This document shows positions 1 to 7,359 of a stretch of 15,401 bases of DNA, piece after piece. The number at the start of each line of letters is the position of its first letter. Within the stretch, counting starts at the first letter, position 1. Position numbers and translations under genes: made by a program. Below the pieces are notes generated by a model that was given only the letters and a program-made list of their open reading frames with translations, had not been told where the DNA came from and made no database searches. Source of the stretch: Spartobacteria bacterium (lineage in GTDB: Bacteria; Verrucomicrobiota; Verrucomicrobiia; Chthoniobacterales; Terrimicrobiaceae); the NCBI GenBank assembly GCA_947487745.1, contig CANKXQ010000010.1:1-15401 (forward strand), in the 5' to 3' direction.

Positions 1-858
1 AAAGACGAGTTGGGGATTTGTTGCGTTTGGTTGAATCACTCCGCCTCGTGCGGTTCGGAAACCGATAAAATCATAGCCAAGTTCCGCGCTGCTGAAGTTC
101 GTGTGATTCACGGCGCAATCGGATGCTGATCCATACCAAGCGCCGCCACGGATTCCCCGAAAAGGGCCGTTTGCTTCGTCGCCCGACCACTCCGCGACAT
201 TCCCGCTCATGTCGTGGAAACCGAGTTCGTTTTCTTCCTTCTGCGAGACGGGCCATGTTCCGCGTCCATCCGACATCTCCTGCTTTGCACCTGCTGAGTT
301 ATTCCAGTTCCAAGCGACTTTGTTCAAATCATTGCCGCCGCTGTAGGTGAACCCATCGCTCTCCGATCCGCCACGAGCTGCCCATTCCCACTCGGCACCG
401 CTTGGAAGTCGGTAGCCATTCGCCTGTGGGTTGACTCCGGGGATGAAATTGCCTTTTTTGAAAACTTCTCCATTCCTTGTATAGACTGGCTGAAGGCCCT
501 CCATCTCGCTTTTTGCGTTGCACCATTTCAAAGCATCGAACCAGCTGACGCCTTGCACCGGATAGTCCGGGAGCGCGTTTGTTGGTGCCTTTTTCAATTC
601 GTATCCATGATTTTCCGCGTAGGAACGCACGGCCTGCCATTCGGCCCATGTTGTCTCAGTTTGGCTCAGGAAAAACGAAGCGACCGTTGTGTCTTTGAAA
701 CGCGAACCTGCTGGAAGGACGCCACCTTCCACTGAAATCATTGCAGATTGAGTGGAGGTCTTTTTTTCTGCTGAGTCAAAATCGTCGCGGTCGTTTTGGC
801 TATAAGCCGTAAAGCTCAGACCGGCTATGAGGATAAGGGATGGCCATGTAATACGCAT
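1..858 (-). CDS. Secreted SUMF1/FGE-fold protein (formylglycine-generating-enzyme family), 3' end outside window
   Basis: The open frame runs from ATG at 858 to the window edge, giving 286 codons without a stop. Residues 1-20 form a signal peptide (MRITW, hydrophobic core, cut near AYSQ), so the protein is exported. Residues about 40-286 show the SUMF1/FGE fold: PVQGVSWFDA (100-109), YRLPSGAEWEWAARGG (149-164), FHDMSGNVAEW (214-224), RGGAW (237-241) and GFRTAR near the end. In true FGE the two active-site cysteines lie six and eleven positions into the GGSW-type motif. Here the first is Gly243 and only the second, Cys248, remains, so sulfatase-type cysteine oxidation is unlikely. It may act as a binding or structural domain, or as another non-heme-iron-type enzyme. 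ATG 858 is chosen because the signal peptide begins there. No Shine-Dalgarno is visible. Confidence 0.85.
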   Translation of the reverse strand, partial: MRITWPSLILIAGLSFTAYSQNDRDDFDSAEKKTSTQSAMISVEGGVLPAGSRFKDTTVASFFLSQTETTWAEWQAVRSYAENHGYELKKAPTNALPDYPVQGVSWFDALKWCNAKSEMEGLQPVYTRNGEVFKKGNFIPGVNPQANGYRLPSGAEWEWAARGGSESDGFTYSGGNDLNKVAWNWNNSAGAKQEMSDGRGTWPVSQKEENELGFHDMSGNVAEWSGDEANGPFRGIRGGAWYGSASDCAVNHTNFSSAELGYDFIGFRTARGGVIQPNATNPQLVF

Positions 859-864
859 GGCGCT

Positions 865-893
865 TGCTTAATGACATGCCGCGCTTCCCTCAA
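865..893 (-). promoter_or_regulatory. Candidate sigma70-type promoter of the SUMF1-like gene
   Basis: Read on the minus strand: TTGAGG (893-888), 17-nt spacer, TAAGCA (870-865), then 6 nt to ATG 858. The -35 is reasonable and the -10 is weak (only its TA matches well). The same geometry recurs at six other gene starts in the window, which is the main support. Transcription would begin at or next to the start codon. Confidence 0.35.
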
Positions 894-975
894 GATTTTA
901 AACTGCGTCTTTTTCAGTCCCTTTCTGCTCCTCGTCGAGTTGCAACGTCATCTCACTCTGCCATCATAATCCCGG

Positions 976-1001
976 CCTGGCGCTGCGGTGGGTCGCCCAG
1001 G
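976..1001. other. GC-rich imperfect hairpin in the 223-nt gap 859-1081
   Basis: CCTGGCG (976-982) pairs with CGCCCAGG (994-1001) with one bulged base and an 11-nt loop. It lies downstream of the 691-aa gene on the minus strand, but no T-run follows, so it is not a convincing intrinsic terminator. The rest of the gap shows no gene with an acceptable start. Confidence 0.25.
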
Positions 1002-1081
1002 ATTGGTAGGAGCGCATGGAACAGCGCCTGCTCATGGACGAAAGTTTTCTTCCGGCGTCAGCCTGATTGGAGTTGGTATTT

Positions 1082-3157
1082 CTACTTGGCGTCTGGAAGC
1101 ACCTTTGCGCTGAGGCGGTCTATGCCAGCTCGGGCGAATGTGCTGGCGGGATACTTTTTCCGAGCCTGCAAATACCATGCCAGCGAGGGGCCGGGTTGGT
1201 TCTGTTTCTCAAGCGCCTCGGCCTTGGCCAGTGTATGGACAAAATCAGCCGCCTGGGTGGTGAGGGAGGCGCGGAGTTGGTTCAGTTCGGTGTCGTCGGG
1301 GAATTCTTTTTGGGCTGCCTCGACGCTTTCCCAAGCTCCGGCAGGATCGCCGCGACCCGCGATTTCTTTGGCTTTGAGAATGGCGCCTTCGACGGCGGCC
1401 ATGCCTTGCAGGACTTCGTTCAGCTGTTGTTGTTTCTCGGGATACATCGCGGCTGCGGCGATGAAACGCAGCTTGTCATTGTAAATCTGGCGATGGTTTT
1501 TCTGGCTCAGCAGGCGGTCGAAATCGTTCATCGCTTGTTGCTGGACATCGGACTGCGTGAAGATCGTGTTCCCCACTTCGGCCAGGGCGGGGTTGCGTGG
1601 CCAGATTTCAGCTGCTGCGCGGAGTTCGGCCTCCATTGCGGCTTTGTCCCCAGAGACTGCTGCATTCCGAGCCTTGGCCAGGTGCATGGAGCTGATTGTT
1701 TTTGCGGTCTCGATTTTGGCGAGCGGTTTGCTGGTGTCGAAATCTTTGGCCATGCTTTCGATCTCGTTCAGCAATTTTTCGGCTCGCGTCAGGTCGTTGA
1801 CTTCCAGCGCAGCCAGAAGCTCGTTGGTTTTTTGAGAGTATTCCAAGGCGCGCCGCTTGGCTTCCCTCGGCAACAAGCGAACGCTGGGCATGTATTCACC
1901 GAGTGCGAAAGTCTCAGCCAACCGCTCAGTGGCGCTCTGCAACTCGCCCTGCTCCAGTAGAAACTTGTAGGCCTCTATCCCTTCGTTGATGTCTCGGATT
2001 GCTTCATTGGCCAGGCTGTCGATTTGGCTCAGCGAGCTCACCAATTTGCTGATGGTCTGAGCGGCGCTGGCCGCGCCTCCCGTGAGGCTTTCGATACCGA
2101 AATTTTCGATTCCGAGCTTGGCACCTTTTGCGGAAAAGGAACTGCCGGATCTGGCCCTTGGAGCGCCATTGTAGATATTCACATTCGTCCCGTTTCCTCC
2201 AGCGCCAGCTCCGACGGCGGCATCATGATCCATCAGGCCCTCGGTCGCGGAAATTTGTGGATTCAGTTCGCCGGTTATTTTCGCCTGGCCCGCGTCTTTA
2301 TTGGTCGGGAGGGAATCGACCATTTTTTTGTAAATGGCGATGGAGTTGTCTCCGTCCGTATAGATGGCGCGGTAGAAACGATTGGCAATGATGACATGCT
2401 CGAAGCGGCGCGTGGCGAAATACTGCATGATCAGCGCTTGAAGGTGGCCCTTGGCTGTTAGTTCGATGGATGCGATGCGGAGTTTGTTGTTTTCGATCGT
2501 TTGCCCCACATCGGAGAGTTCGCGGCTTGCAGTGGCCAATCTGGCGTCGCGCTCGATTTTTTGGTTTTCCTTGGCAACATCTGTGTCCTTCGAACTGGTC
2601 GAAATCCCAAGGTTCGAATTTTTCGCCGCCATTTCCTTGTTCCACTCGGCGGAGGAGCGCTGTTTCTCGAGAGTTGCGTTCTCGCGCTTGAGTTTTTCAA
2701 TCGTGCCGGTGCTGGTTTGCGCGGCATAGATCGCGTCGGACATCGTGCGGCAGAGATTGGCGTCGTCCTTGTATTCCGACGCCTTCTTCAGAAGCAAAAA
2801 TGCCGCATTGATATTCTGTTTTGTGGCATGGCCCGGTGCGAGTAGGTCCAGGATGCGGTCAATTGTTTCCCTGTAGGCGACATCGGCTTTGTCAGTTGCC
2901 GCTGGGGCGTTCAGGTATTTTTCAAATCGCGCACGGAAGAGGCGGTTGTTGTTAATATTCCAAAGCTTCCCGTCATAGCTCATGACCTCGCTGCCGGGAT
3001 CGAATGCCGGGATATCCCTTCCAATAAATCCCTCGTTTACTTGGGGCGGGCGTGCTCCACCCGTCGCGGCTTTTGAGTCGCCAGGCCCTTTCTCTTGTGC
3101 GGAGACTGCGGACGCGATTGCCAAACCAGTGAGGCAGAATGCGAACAGCGTTCTCAT
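1082..3157 (-). CDS. Secreted coiled-coil / helical-repeat protein of unknown function (691 aa)
   Basis: I do not recognise a named family. Residues 1-20 are a signal peptide (MRTLFAFCLTG, ending SAVSAQ), so export to the periplasm or beyond is likely. Residues 75-135 are helical. Residues about 152-236 are rich in K/E/heptad-like leucines (IEKLKRENATLEKQ and following), a probable coiled coil. Residues 313-345 are a glycine/serine/asparagine-rich linker. Residues about 375-690 are alanine-rich helices resembling TPR-like repeats, for example the stretches near 495-525 and 595-620 ending in the EIWPRNPALAEV and EFPDDTELNQL types. The start overlaps the stop of the upstream 130-aa gene by ATGA, so the two are translationally coupled. 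GAAAGG lies ten nt before this ATG, one of the few Shine-Dalgarno-like stretches in the window. The gene ends LPDAK-stop at 1082. A periplasmic scaffold or envelope role is a guess. Confidence 0.8.
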   Translation of the reverse strand: MRTLFAFCLTGLAIASAVSAQEKGPGDSKAATGGARPPQVNEGFIGRDIPAFDPGSEVMSYDGKLWNINNNRLFRARFEKYLNAPAATDKADVAYRETIDRILDLLAPGHATKQNINAAFLLLKKASEYKDDANLCRTMSDAIYAAQTSTGTIEKLKRENATLEKQRSSAEWNKEMAAKNSNLGISTSSKDTDVAKENQKIERDARLATASRELSDVGQTIENNKLRIASIELTAKGHLQALIMQYFATRRFEHVIIANRFYRAIYTDGDNSIAIYKKMVDSLPTNKDAGQAKITGELNPQISATEGLMDHDAAVGAGAGGNGTNVNIYNGAPRARSGSSFSAKGAKLGIENFGIESLTGGAASAAQTISKLVSSLSQIDSLANEAIRDINEGIEAYKFLLEQGELQSATERLAETFALGEYMPSVRLLPREAKRRALEYSQKTNELLAALEVNDLTRAEKLLNEIESMAKDFDTSKPLAKIETAKTISSMHLAKARNAAVSGDKAAMEAELRAAAEIWPRNPALAEVGNTIFTQSDVQQQAMNDFDRLLSQKNHRQIYNDKLRFIAAAAMYPEKQQQLNEVLQGMAAVEGAILKAKEIAGRGDPAGAWESVEAAQKEFPDDTELNQLRASLTTQAADFVHTLAKAEALEKQNQPGPSLAWYLQARKKYPASTFARAGIDRLSAKVLPDAK

Positions 3158-3546
3158 GATTTGGTGACCTTTCGTGTGCGAAGAATACCTTTTTCATCCA
3201 CCTCCAGAATGAATTCCAAGCGCTGTTCCTTCTGGATGTTCATGGAATTGAAATCGGGCGTCACCAGGACGGGAATGATGTCGTCTTCCGTTTGCACGGC
3301 GATCAGGCGACCGGAGTCAGGCGACCAAGCGAGAGACTCGGCGACCATGCCTTCCAGTTTGTAGATGTTCCCTCGCAGGCTGTTTGCATTTGCAAGGTAG
3401 GAATCGACATCGAGTGGGGGCGTTGTCCGTGCGGGGTTGCTGTCTTTGGAGCCGAGGAGATAGATAGCGGCAAAAAAAAGAATGCCGACTGTTACCAGAC
3501 CGAGGATCCAACCCGCTCGCGGAGGGGACTTGCGTTTGCGTGCCAT
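3154..3546 (-). CDS. Small single-pass membrane protein with a possible OB-fold-like periplasmic domain (130 aa)
   Basis: The protein has a basic N-terminus (MARKRKSPPR), one transmembrane helix at residues 13-31 and an exposed C-terminal domain (about 50-130). That is a type II topology with the C-terminus outside. The domain alternates short beta-like stretches (IYKLEGMVAESLAW, RLIAVQTEDD, IIPVLVTP, RLEFILEVDEKG, RTRKV), a pattern recalling small OB-fold domains; this fold guess comes from pattern only. Its stop overlaps the start of the 691-aa gene (ATGA, 3154-3157), so the two gene products probably work together at the envelope. The ATG at 3546 is supported by the basic/hydrophobic start and by a promoter-like element five nt upstream. 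Confidence 0.8.
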   Translation of the reverse strand: MARKRKSPPRAGWILGLVTVGILFFAAIYLLGSKDSNPARTTPPLDVDSYLANANSLRGNIYKLEGMVAESLAWSPDSGRLIAVQTEDDIIPVLVTPDFNSMNIQKEQRLEFILEVDEKGILRTRKVTKS

Positions 3547-3551
3547 GAGTT

Positions 3552-3580
3552 CTTTTAGTCTCGACCGGGGATTGCTTCAA
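3552..3580 (-). promoter_or_regulatory. Candidate promoter of the 130-aa/691-aa operon
   Basis: On the minus strand: TTGAAG (3580-3575), 17-nt spacer, TAAAAG (3557-3552), 5 nt to ATG 3546. Four of six bases match at each hexamer. It lies back to back with the divergent promoter of the permease gene; the two -35 boxes are 9 nt apart. A start site six to eight nt after the -10 falls on the start codon. Confidence 0.45.
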
Positions 3581-3589
3581 GACCCTCTT

Positions 3590-3619
3590 TTGACACACCG
3601 CGCCGTGCCGTCGTAGTCT
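3590..3619 (+). promoter_or_regulatory. Candidate promoter of the DppB-like permease gene
   Basis: Perfect TTGACA (3590-3595), 18-nt spacer, TAGTCT (3614-3619), 15 nt to ATG 3635. The -10 is a 3/6 match. Predicted leader is about 8 nt with no Shine-Dalgarno (the bases before the ATG are CTCCGACGCC). Confidence 0.5.
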
Positions 3620-3634
3620 GGAATCTCCGACGCC

Positions 3635-4597
3635 ATGTTGAATTTTCTTATCCGCCGTTCGCTCGTCAGTGTCTTTCTCCTTTTTTGCATCAGCATCGTT
3701 TCGTTTTTCATGGTGACTCTGGCGCCTGGAAGCCCCTATCCGTGGGGCGAGTTGAATCCCAAGATCACGCCGCAGGTGAAGGAAATGTTCCGCAAGAAAT
3801 TTCATCTCGATCGGCCTCTGCATGAACAATACTGGCTGAATATGCGCGACCTCTTCACAGGGGAGCTGCGGAGCATCAAGGACGACCGGCCAGTGTTGGG
3901 GCGGATTGCCGAGCGACTTCCCGCGACGGTCCTCTTGAATGTCGCCGCCATCACTCTGTCGCTCACATTTGGACTCCTCATCGGTGTGTTCTGCGCCCGC
4001 CACGCCGGGGGTGCTGCCGATACCCTGACCTCCCTCGGCGTCTTTATTTTTATCGCCGTGCCGACCTTCTGGATCGCAAATCTCGCCATCATTGGCTTGG
4101 TGAAATATGCAGCCATTCCTGTTCTTGGAACCCAATCTTACGGCATTGCGTTTCCCAATACCGCTTCACTTTGGCTGGATAGCGTGTGGCACATTGCCCT
4201 GCCTGCCACGATTCTCTCGCTTGGCGGCATTGCCGTTCAGTCCCGCTACATCAGGGCTGGCATGCTTGAAACCTTGCGCGAAGGATATGTTCGCACCGCT
4301 CGAGCGAAGGGACTCGATGAGGATACGATTTTCTACAAACACGCACTCAGAAACTCCATTCGACCACTCATCACCGGCATCGGGGGCCTTCTCCCCGCGC
4401 TTATCGGCGGATCGGTGATTGTGGAAACAATCTTTGCCTACCCAGGGATGGGTCGCTTGGGATATGAAGCCGTGCTGGAGCGGGATTATCCTACTCTTGT
4501 CGCATTGAATTTCATTGTGGCGGCACTTGTGCTGCTCGGGAATCTGGTTTCAGACCTCCTCTACGCCGTGGTCGATCCCCGTGTTCGTTTGGAGTAG
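3635..4597 (+). CDS. DppB/OppB-type ABC transporter permease, oligopeptide/dipeptide/nickel family
   Basis: This is a 320-aa inner-membrane permease subunit of the binding-protein-dependent transporter 1 family. It starts [12 protein letters not shown], the usual DppB beginning with a first membrane helix at about 9-31. It has a periplasmic region with LAPGSPYPW and the [12 protein letters not shown] segment, then five further helices. The EAA loop that contacts the ATPase is clear from residue 216 ([20 protein letters not shown], followed by HALRN). The C-terminal [17 protein letters not shown] and [14 protein letters not shown] are family hallmarks. Length is normal. What is odd is the setting: the partner permease, solute-binding protein and ATPases are not adjacent; the next gene downstream is menB. 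Partners must lie elsewhere. The substrate cannot be read from the sequence. Confidence 0.93.
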   Translation: MLNFLIRRSLVSVFLLFCISIVSFFMVTLAPGSPYPWGELNPKITPQVKEMFRKKFHLDRPLHEQYWLNMRDLFTGELRSIKDDRPVLGRIAERLPATVLLNVAAITLSLTFGLLIGVFCARHAGGAADTLTSLGVFIFIAVPTFWIANLAIIGLVKYAAIPVLGTQSYGIAFPNTASLWLDSVWHIALPATILSLGGIAVQSRYIRAGMLETLREGYVRTARAKGLDEDTIFYKHALRNSIRPLITGIGGLLPALIGGSVIVETIFAYPGMGRLGYEAVLERDYPTLVALNFIVAALVLLGNLVSDLLYAVVDPRVRLE

Positions 4598-4610
4598 AGA
4601 GAGGATTTCA

Positions 4611-4639
4611 TTGGCCGTGGGCGGGCATCGCGATAGCGT
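4611..4639 (+). promoter_or_regulatory. Candidate promoter of the men cluster
   Basis: TTGGCC (4611-4616), 17-nt spacer, TAGCGT (4634-4639), 7 nt to menB ATG 4647. It lies in the 49-nt gap after the permease stop, which suggests that menB has its own start of transcription rather than depending only on readthrough. Confidence 0.4.
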
Positions 4640-4646
4640 TTTGCTT

Positions 4647-5471
4647 ATGAAATCAGCACTCGATTGGAAGGCCGCGTTGCAATTTGAGGACATCCGCTAC
4701 GAAAAATCGGAAGGCATAGCCAAGATCACCATCAATCGCCCCGAGCGGCGGAACGCATTTCGCCCACTTACGGTGGATGAGATGCGCAAGGCGCTGCAGA
4801 ACGCGCGGGATGACTCCTCTATCGGCGTGGTGATTTTGACCGGCGAGGGCGAGTTGGCCTTTTGCTCCGGGGGCGACCAGAAAATCCGTGGCGACGCCGG
4901 CTATTCCGATGCGGGCGGCGTTGAGCGGTTGAATGTGCTCGATTTTCAACGGGAGATTCGCACCTGCCCCAAGCCTGTCATCGCCATGGTGGCGGGATGG
5001 GCTGTCGGCGGTGGACATGTGCTTCATGTGATGTGTGACCTGACGATTGCCGCCGAGAATGCCAAGTTCGGCCAGACTGGGCCGCGCGTGGGTTCGTTCG
5101 ATGGCGGTTTCGGTGCAAGCTATCTGGCGCGGATCGTTGGTCAAAAAAAAGCCCGCGAGATTTGGTTTTTGTGTCGCACTTACGAGGCCAAACAGGCGCT
5201 CGAGATGGGACTCGTGAACACGGTCGTTCCCTTCGAGGAGCTCGAAATCGAAACTGTGAAATGGTGCCGTGAGATTCTCGACAAGTCTCCGCTTGCGATC
5301 CGCTGCCTCAAGGCAGCGTTGAATGCCGACTGCGATGGCCAGGCGGGGCTTCAGGAGCTCGCCGGTAACGCCACCCTGCTTTATTACATGACCGAGGAAG
5401 GGCAGGAGGGCAGGAATGCTTTTGTGGAAAAACGCCAGCCAGACTTCGGGAAATTTCCCAAGCGTCCGTGA
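4647..5471 (+). CDS. menB: 1,4-dihydroxy-2-naphthoyl-CoA synthase
   Basis: MenB is a crotonase-fold enzyme that closes the ring of o-succinylbenzoyl-CoA to give 1,4-dihydroxy-2-naphthoyl-CoA in menaquinone synthesis (cytosolic). The 274 residues match the family along their whole length: [11 protein letters not shown] near the N-terminus, [83 protein letters not shown], and the C-terminal [20 protein letters not shown] with [11 protein letters not shown]. The QTGP motif (Gly rather than Asp) is that of the bicarbonate-dependent type I MenB. ATG 4647 is chosen because the longer open frame upstream lies inside the permease gene and the family starts here. Its TGA overlaps the GTG of menA (5468-5471), indicating coupled translation. 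Confidence 0.97.
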   Translation: MKSALDWKAALQFEDIRYEKSEGIAKITINRPERRNAFRPLTVDEMRKALQNARDDSSIGVVILTGEGELAFCSGGDQKIRGDAGYSDAGGVERLNVLDFQREIRTCPKPVIAMVAGWAVGGGHVLHVMCDLTIAAENAKFGQTGPRVGSFDGGFGASYLARIVGQKKAREIWFLCRTYEAKQALEMGLVNTVVPFEELEIETVKWCREILDKSPLAIRCLKAALNADCDGQAGLQELAGNATLLYYMTEEGQEGRNAFVEKRQPDFGKFPKRP

Positions 5472-6373
5472 GTGCGTTCTCGCCCAGTCCCCTCAGCGCA
5501 TGGGTGATTGCAAGCCGCCCGAAGACGCTTTTCGCCTCGATCTCTCCGGTTCTTCTTGGCACGGCGCTTGCCTACTCCTGCGGACTGGGTGACGGAGTGG
5601 CCGCGTGTCTGGCATTTCTCGGCGCGATTTTCATCCAGATCGGCACGAATCTCGCGAATGATTACTGGGATGCAAAAAAAGGCGCCGACCGCGCGGATCG
5701 CCTCGGCCCCGTGCGGGTCACATCAAGCGGGCTTCTGAAGCCGCAGACCGTCTTTTTGGGAATGCTAATCTGTTTCGCCGTAGCCTGCCTTGCTGGGCTA
5801 TGCCTCATCGCGAGGGCGGGATGGCCTGTCGCCGTCATCGGAATCGTCTCAATTCTCTGCGGCATCCTTTATACCGCCGGTCCCTTTCCGCTCGCCTATC
5901 TTGGGCTGGGGGATGTTTTCACCTTTTTGTTTTTTGGTCTGGTGGCGACTTCCGGCACCTATTTTGTCGAGGCGAAGGAGTTTTCCACGACATCGCTCAT
6001 CCTCGGCACCGTGCCGGGATTTTACTCGGTCGTTCTGATCGCGCTGAACAACCTGCGGGACCGCGAGTCCGATCTCCTATCCAATAAAAAAACCCTCGCC
6101 GTGCGCTTTGGTGCGGATTTTGCGCGATGGGAAATTGCTCTCTGCCTTTTCGCTCCTTGTTTGGTGCCCCTTTGGCTCTGGCATGACGGGCTCCTGGATT
6201 GGTGGATGGCGATTGTTTGTTTTCTTCCGGCTATTCTGCATGGCATTGCTGTGGGAGTAGCTGTTTTTCGCATTCGGGACATGAGGGAAATCAATCGCGT
6301 CTTTCCGCTGACGGCGAATGCCAGCCTCTCGATGGCTGTGGTTATTTCCCTCTTTCTGTTAACCCGAAAATGA
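5468..6373 (+). CDS. menA: 1,4-dihydroxy-2-naphthoate polyprenyltransferase (UbiA superfamily)
   Basis: MenA is an integral membrane prenyltransferase that attaches the polyprenyl chain to 1,4-dihydroxy-2-naphthoate, yielding demethylmenaquinone. The 301-aa protein has about eight or nine hydrophobic helices. It begins with the MenA-type [20 protein letters not shown]. It carries both Asp-rich motifs of the superfamily, which bind Mg-diphosphate: N64-D65-x-x-D68 ([12 protein letters not shown]), with RVTSSGLL shortly after, and D198-x3-D202 (NNLRDRESD), followed by [10 protein letters not shown]. It starts at GTG 5468 inside the menB stop (GTGA overlap), and its own TGA overlaps the menC ATG (ATGA, 6370-6373), so three genes are read in a relay. 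No ribosome-binding site is visible before the GTG. Confidence 0.95.
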   Translation: MSAFSPSPLSAWVIASRPKTLFASISPVLLGTALAYSCGLGDGVAACLAFLGAIFIQIGTNLANDYWDAKKGADRADRLGPVRVTSSGLLKPQTVFLGMLICFAVACLAGLCLIARAGWPVAVIGIVSILCGILYTAGPFPLAYLGLGDVFTFLFFGLVATSGTYFVEAKEFSTTSLILGTVPGFYSVVLIALNNLRDRESDLLSNKKTLAVRFGADFARWEIALCLFAPCLVPLWLWHDGLLDWWMAIVCFLPAILHGIAVGVAVFRIRDMREINRVFPLTANASLSMAVVISLFLLTRK

Positions 6374-7359
6374 AACCCCTCGCTTGCGCTGAAGAGGATT
6401 GGCCGAAGGAGATGAATTTTTTCCGATACGCTCTGCCCATGACTACCGGAGGAGCCAGGGAGGGAATTCTCCTGCGTCTCGAAAACTCCCAGGGCGCCGT
6501 GGGGTGGGGGGATGCGGCTCCCCTGCCGGGTTGGAGCACGGAGACTCTGGACGATGTTGTTGCCAGCATCCGCGCTGGTGAGAGGGAGGCTCAATGGCCT
6601 TCGTCTCTTCTGTGCGCCATGGAATCGGCAAAGTGCTCGTTGATGAAATATGGGGCATGGGAAGCACGACGTGGCAGGGTTCCTTTGAATGCGCTGCTCG
6701 ATGGATCGTTCCAGAATATTTTGGAGGGCGCGGGTTCGGCCCTCGCGAGAGGTTGCCGATTTTTAAAAATCAAGGTTGCGGGGATTTTTCCCGAGGACTT
6801 GCCGTCATTGTTGCTGGAGATTTCTGTTCTGGCCAATGGTCGTTGCCGTTTTCGAATCGATCCCAACCGTGCTTGGGAATTTGATCTCACTCTGCGAGTG
6901 GCGGAGGCGATCAAGGCCTTTCCGGTGGATTACCTCGAGGAGCCACTGCGGGACTTTTCTTTTCTACCGGAGTTGATAAAAAAATGCCCTGTTGGAATCG
7001 CGCTGGACGAAACCCTTCGGGAAATCAGTCCCTCAAAACTGTCTGCTTTCAAGGGCGCGTCGGCTCTTGTTCTCAAGCCGACTCTCATGGGAGGTTTCAA
7101 GGTGTGCGTGGATTTTGCGGAAGCGGGCGCGGCGCTTGGCATGGTCTCAGTCGTGAGCGCCTGCTACGAGTCGGGGGTCGGTATTCATGCCCTCGGGAGG
7201 TTCGCTTTGGCACTGCCTTTTGAAGCGGCTGTGGGGCTCGATACCTACTCGCGTCTTGAGGAGGATGTGCTTTGCGAGCGCCTTGATTTGGGCGATTTTA
7301 TTTTCAGCGGGGAACACCGTTTACCGGATGTCGATATTTCAAAACTCCATCCTCTTTAA
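6370..7359 (+). CDS. menC: o-Succinylbenzoate synthase (enolase superfamily)
   Basis: MenC dehydrates SHCHC to o-succinylbenzoate. The 329-aa protein has an N-terminal capping domain (GAVGWGDAAPLPGWS at about 40-54) and a barrel with all expected catalytic residues: K133-x-K135 (LKIKVAG), metal ligands D164 (RIDPN), E190 (YLEEPL) and D213 (IALDETL), and the second-face lysine K236 (LVLKPTLMGG). These positions fall almost on those of E. coli MenC. ATG 6370 overlaps the menA stop; ATG 6412 (MNFFRYALPM) is an alternative start, since the first fourteen residues are not typical of the family. The 3' end overlaps the menE start by 32 nt. N-acylamino-acid racemase side activity occurs in this family and cannot be excluded, but the context fixes the role. 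Confidence 0.93.
   Translation: MKPLACAEEDWPKEMNFFRYALPMTTGGAREGILLRLENSQGAVGWGDAAPLPGWSTETLDDVVASIRAGEREAQWPSSLLCAMESAKCSLMKYGAWEARRGRVPLNALLDGSFQNILEGAGSALARGCRFLKIKVAGIFPEDLPSLLLEISVLANGRCRFRIDPNRAWEFDLTLRVAEAIKAFPVDYLEEPLRDFSFLPELIKKCPVGIALDETLREISPSKLSAFKGASALVLKPTLMGGFKVCVDFAEAGAALGMVSVVSACYESGVGIHALGRFALALPFEAAVGLDTYSRLEEDVLCERLDLGDFIFSGEHRLPDVDISKLHPL

Noticed and set aside
954..1064. Minus-strand open stretch ending ...LLPILGDPPQRQAGIMMAE before a stop
   Set aside because: It looks protein-like, but it is only about 35 codons between stops and has no plausible start; possibly a gene relic, not supportable as a feature.
864..1484. Plus-strand ORF of 206 codons spanning the 859-1081 gap
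   Set aside because: More than half lies antisense to the 691-aa gene, and its composition (Ser/Ala/Arg/Trp-rich) is that of a shadow frame.
1067..1960. Plus-strand ORF of 297 codons opposite the 691-aa gene
   Set aside because: It is antisense to a gene with signal peptide and coherent helical composition; its own translation is Cys/Phe/Gly-rich without domain signals.
3317..4135. Minus-strand ORF of 272 codons across the permease start
   Set aside because: It covers the divergent promoter region and is antisense to a clear DppB gene; the translation is rich in charged residues and lacks any family motif.
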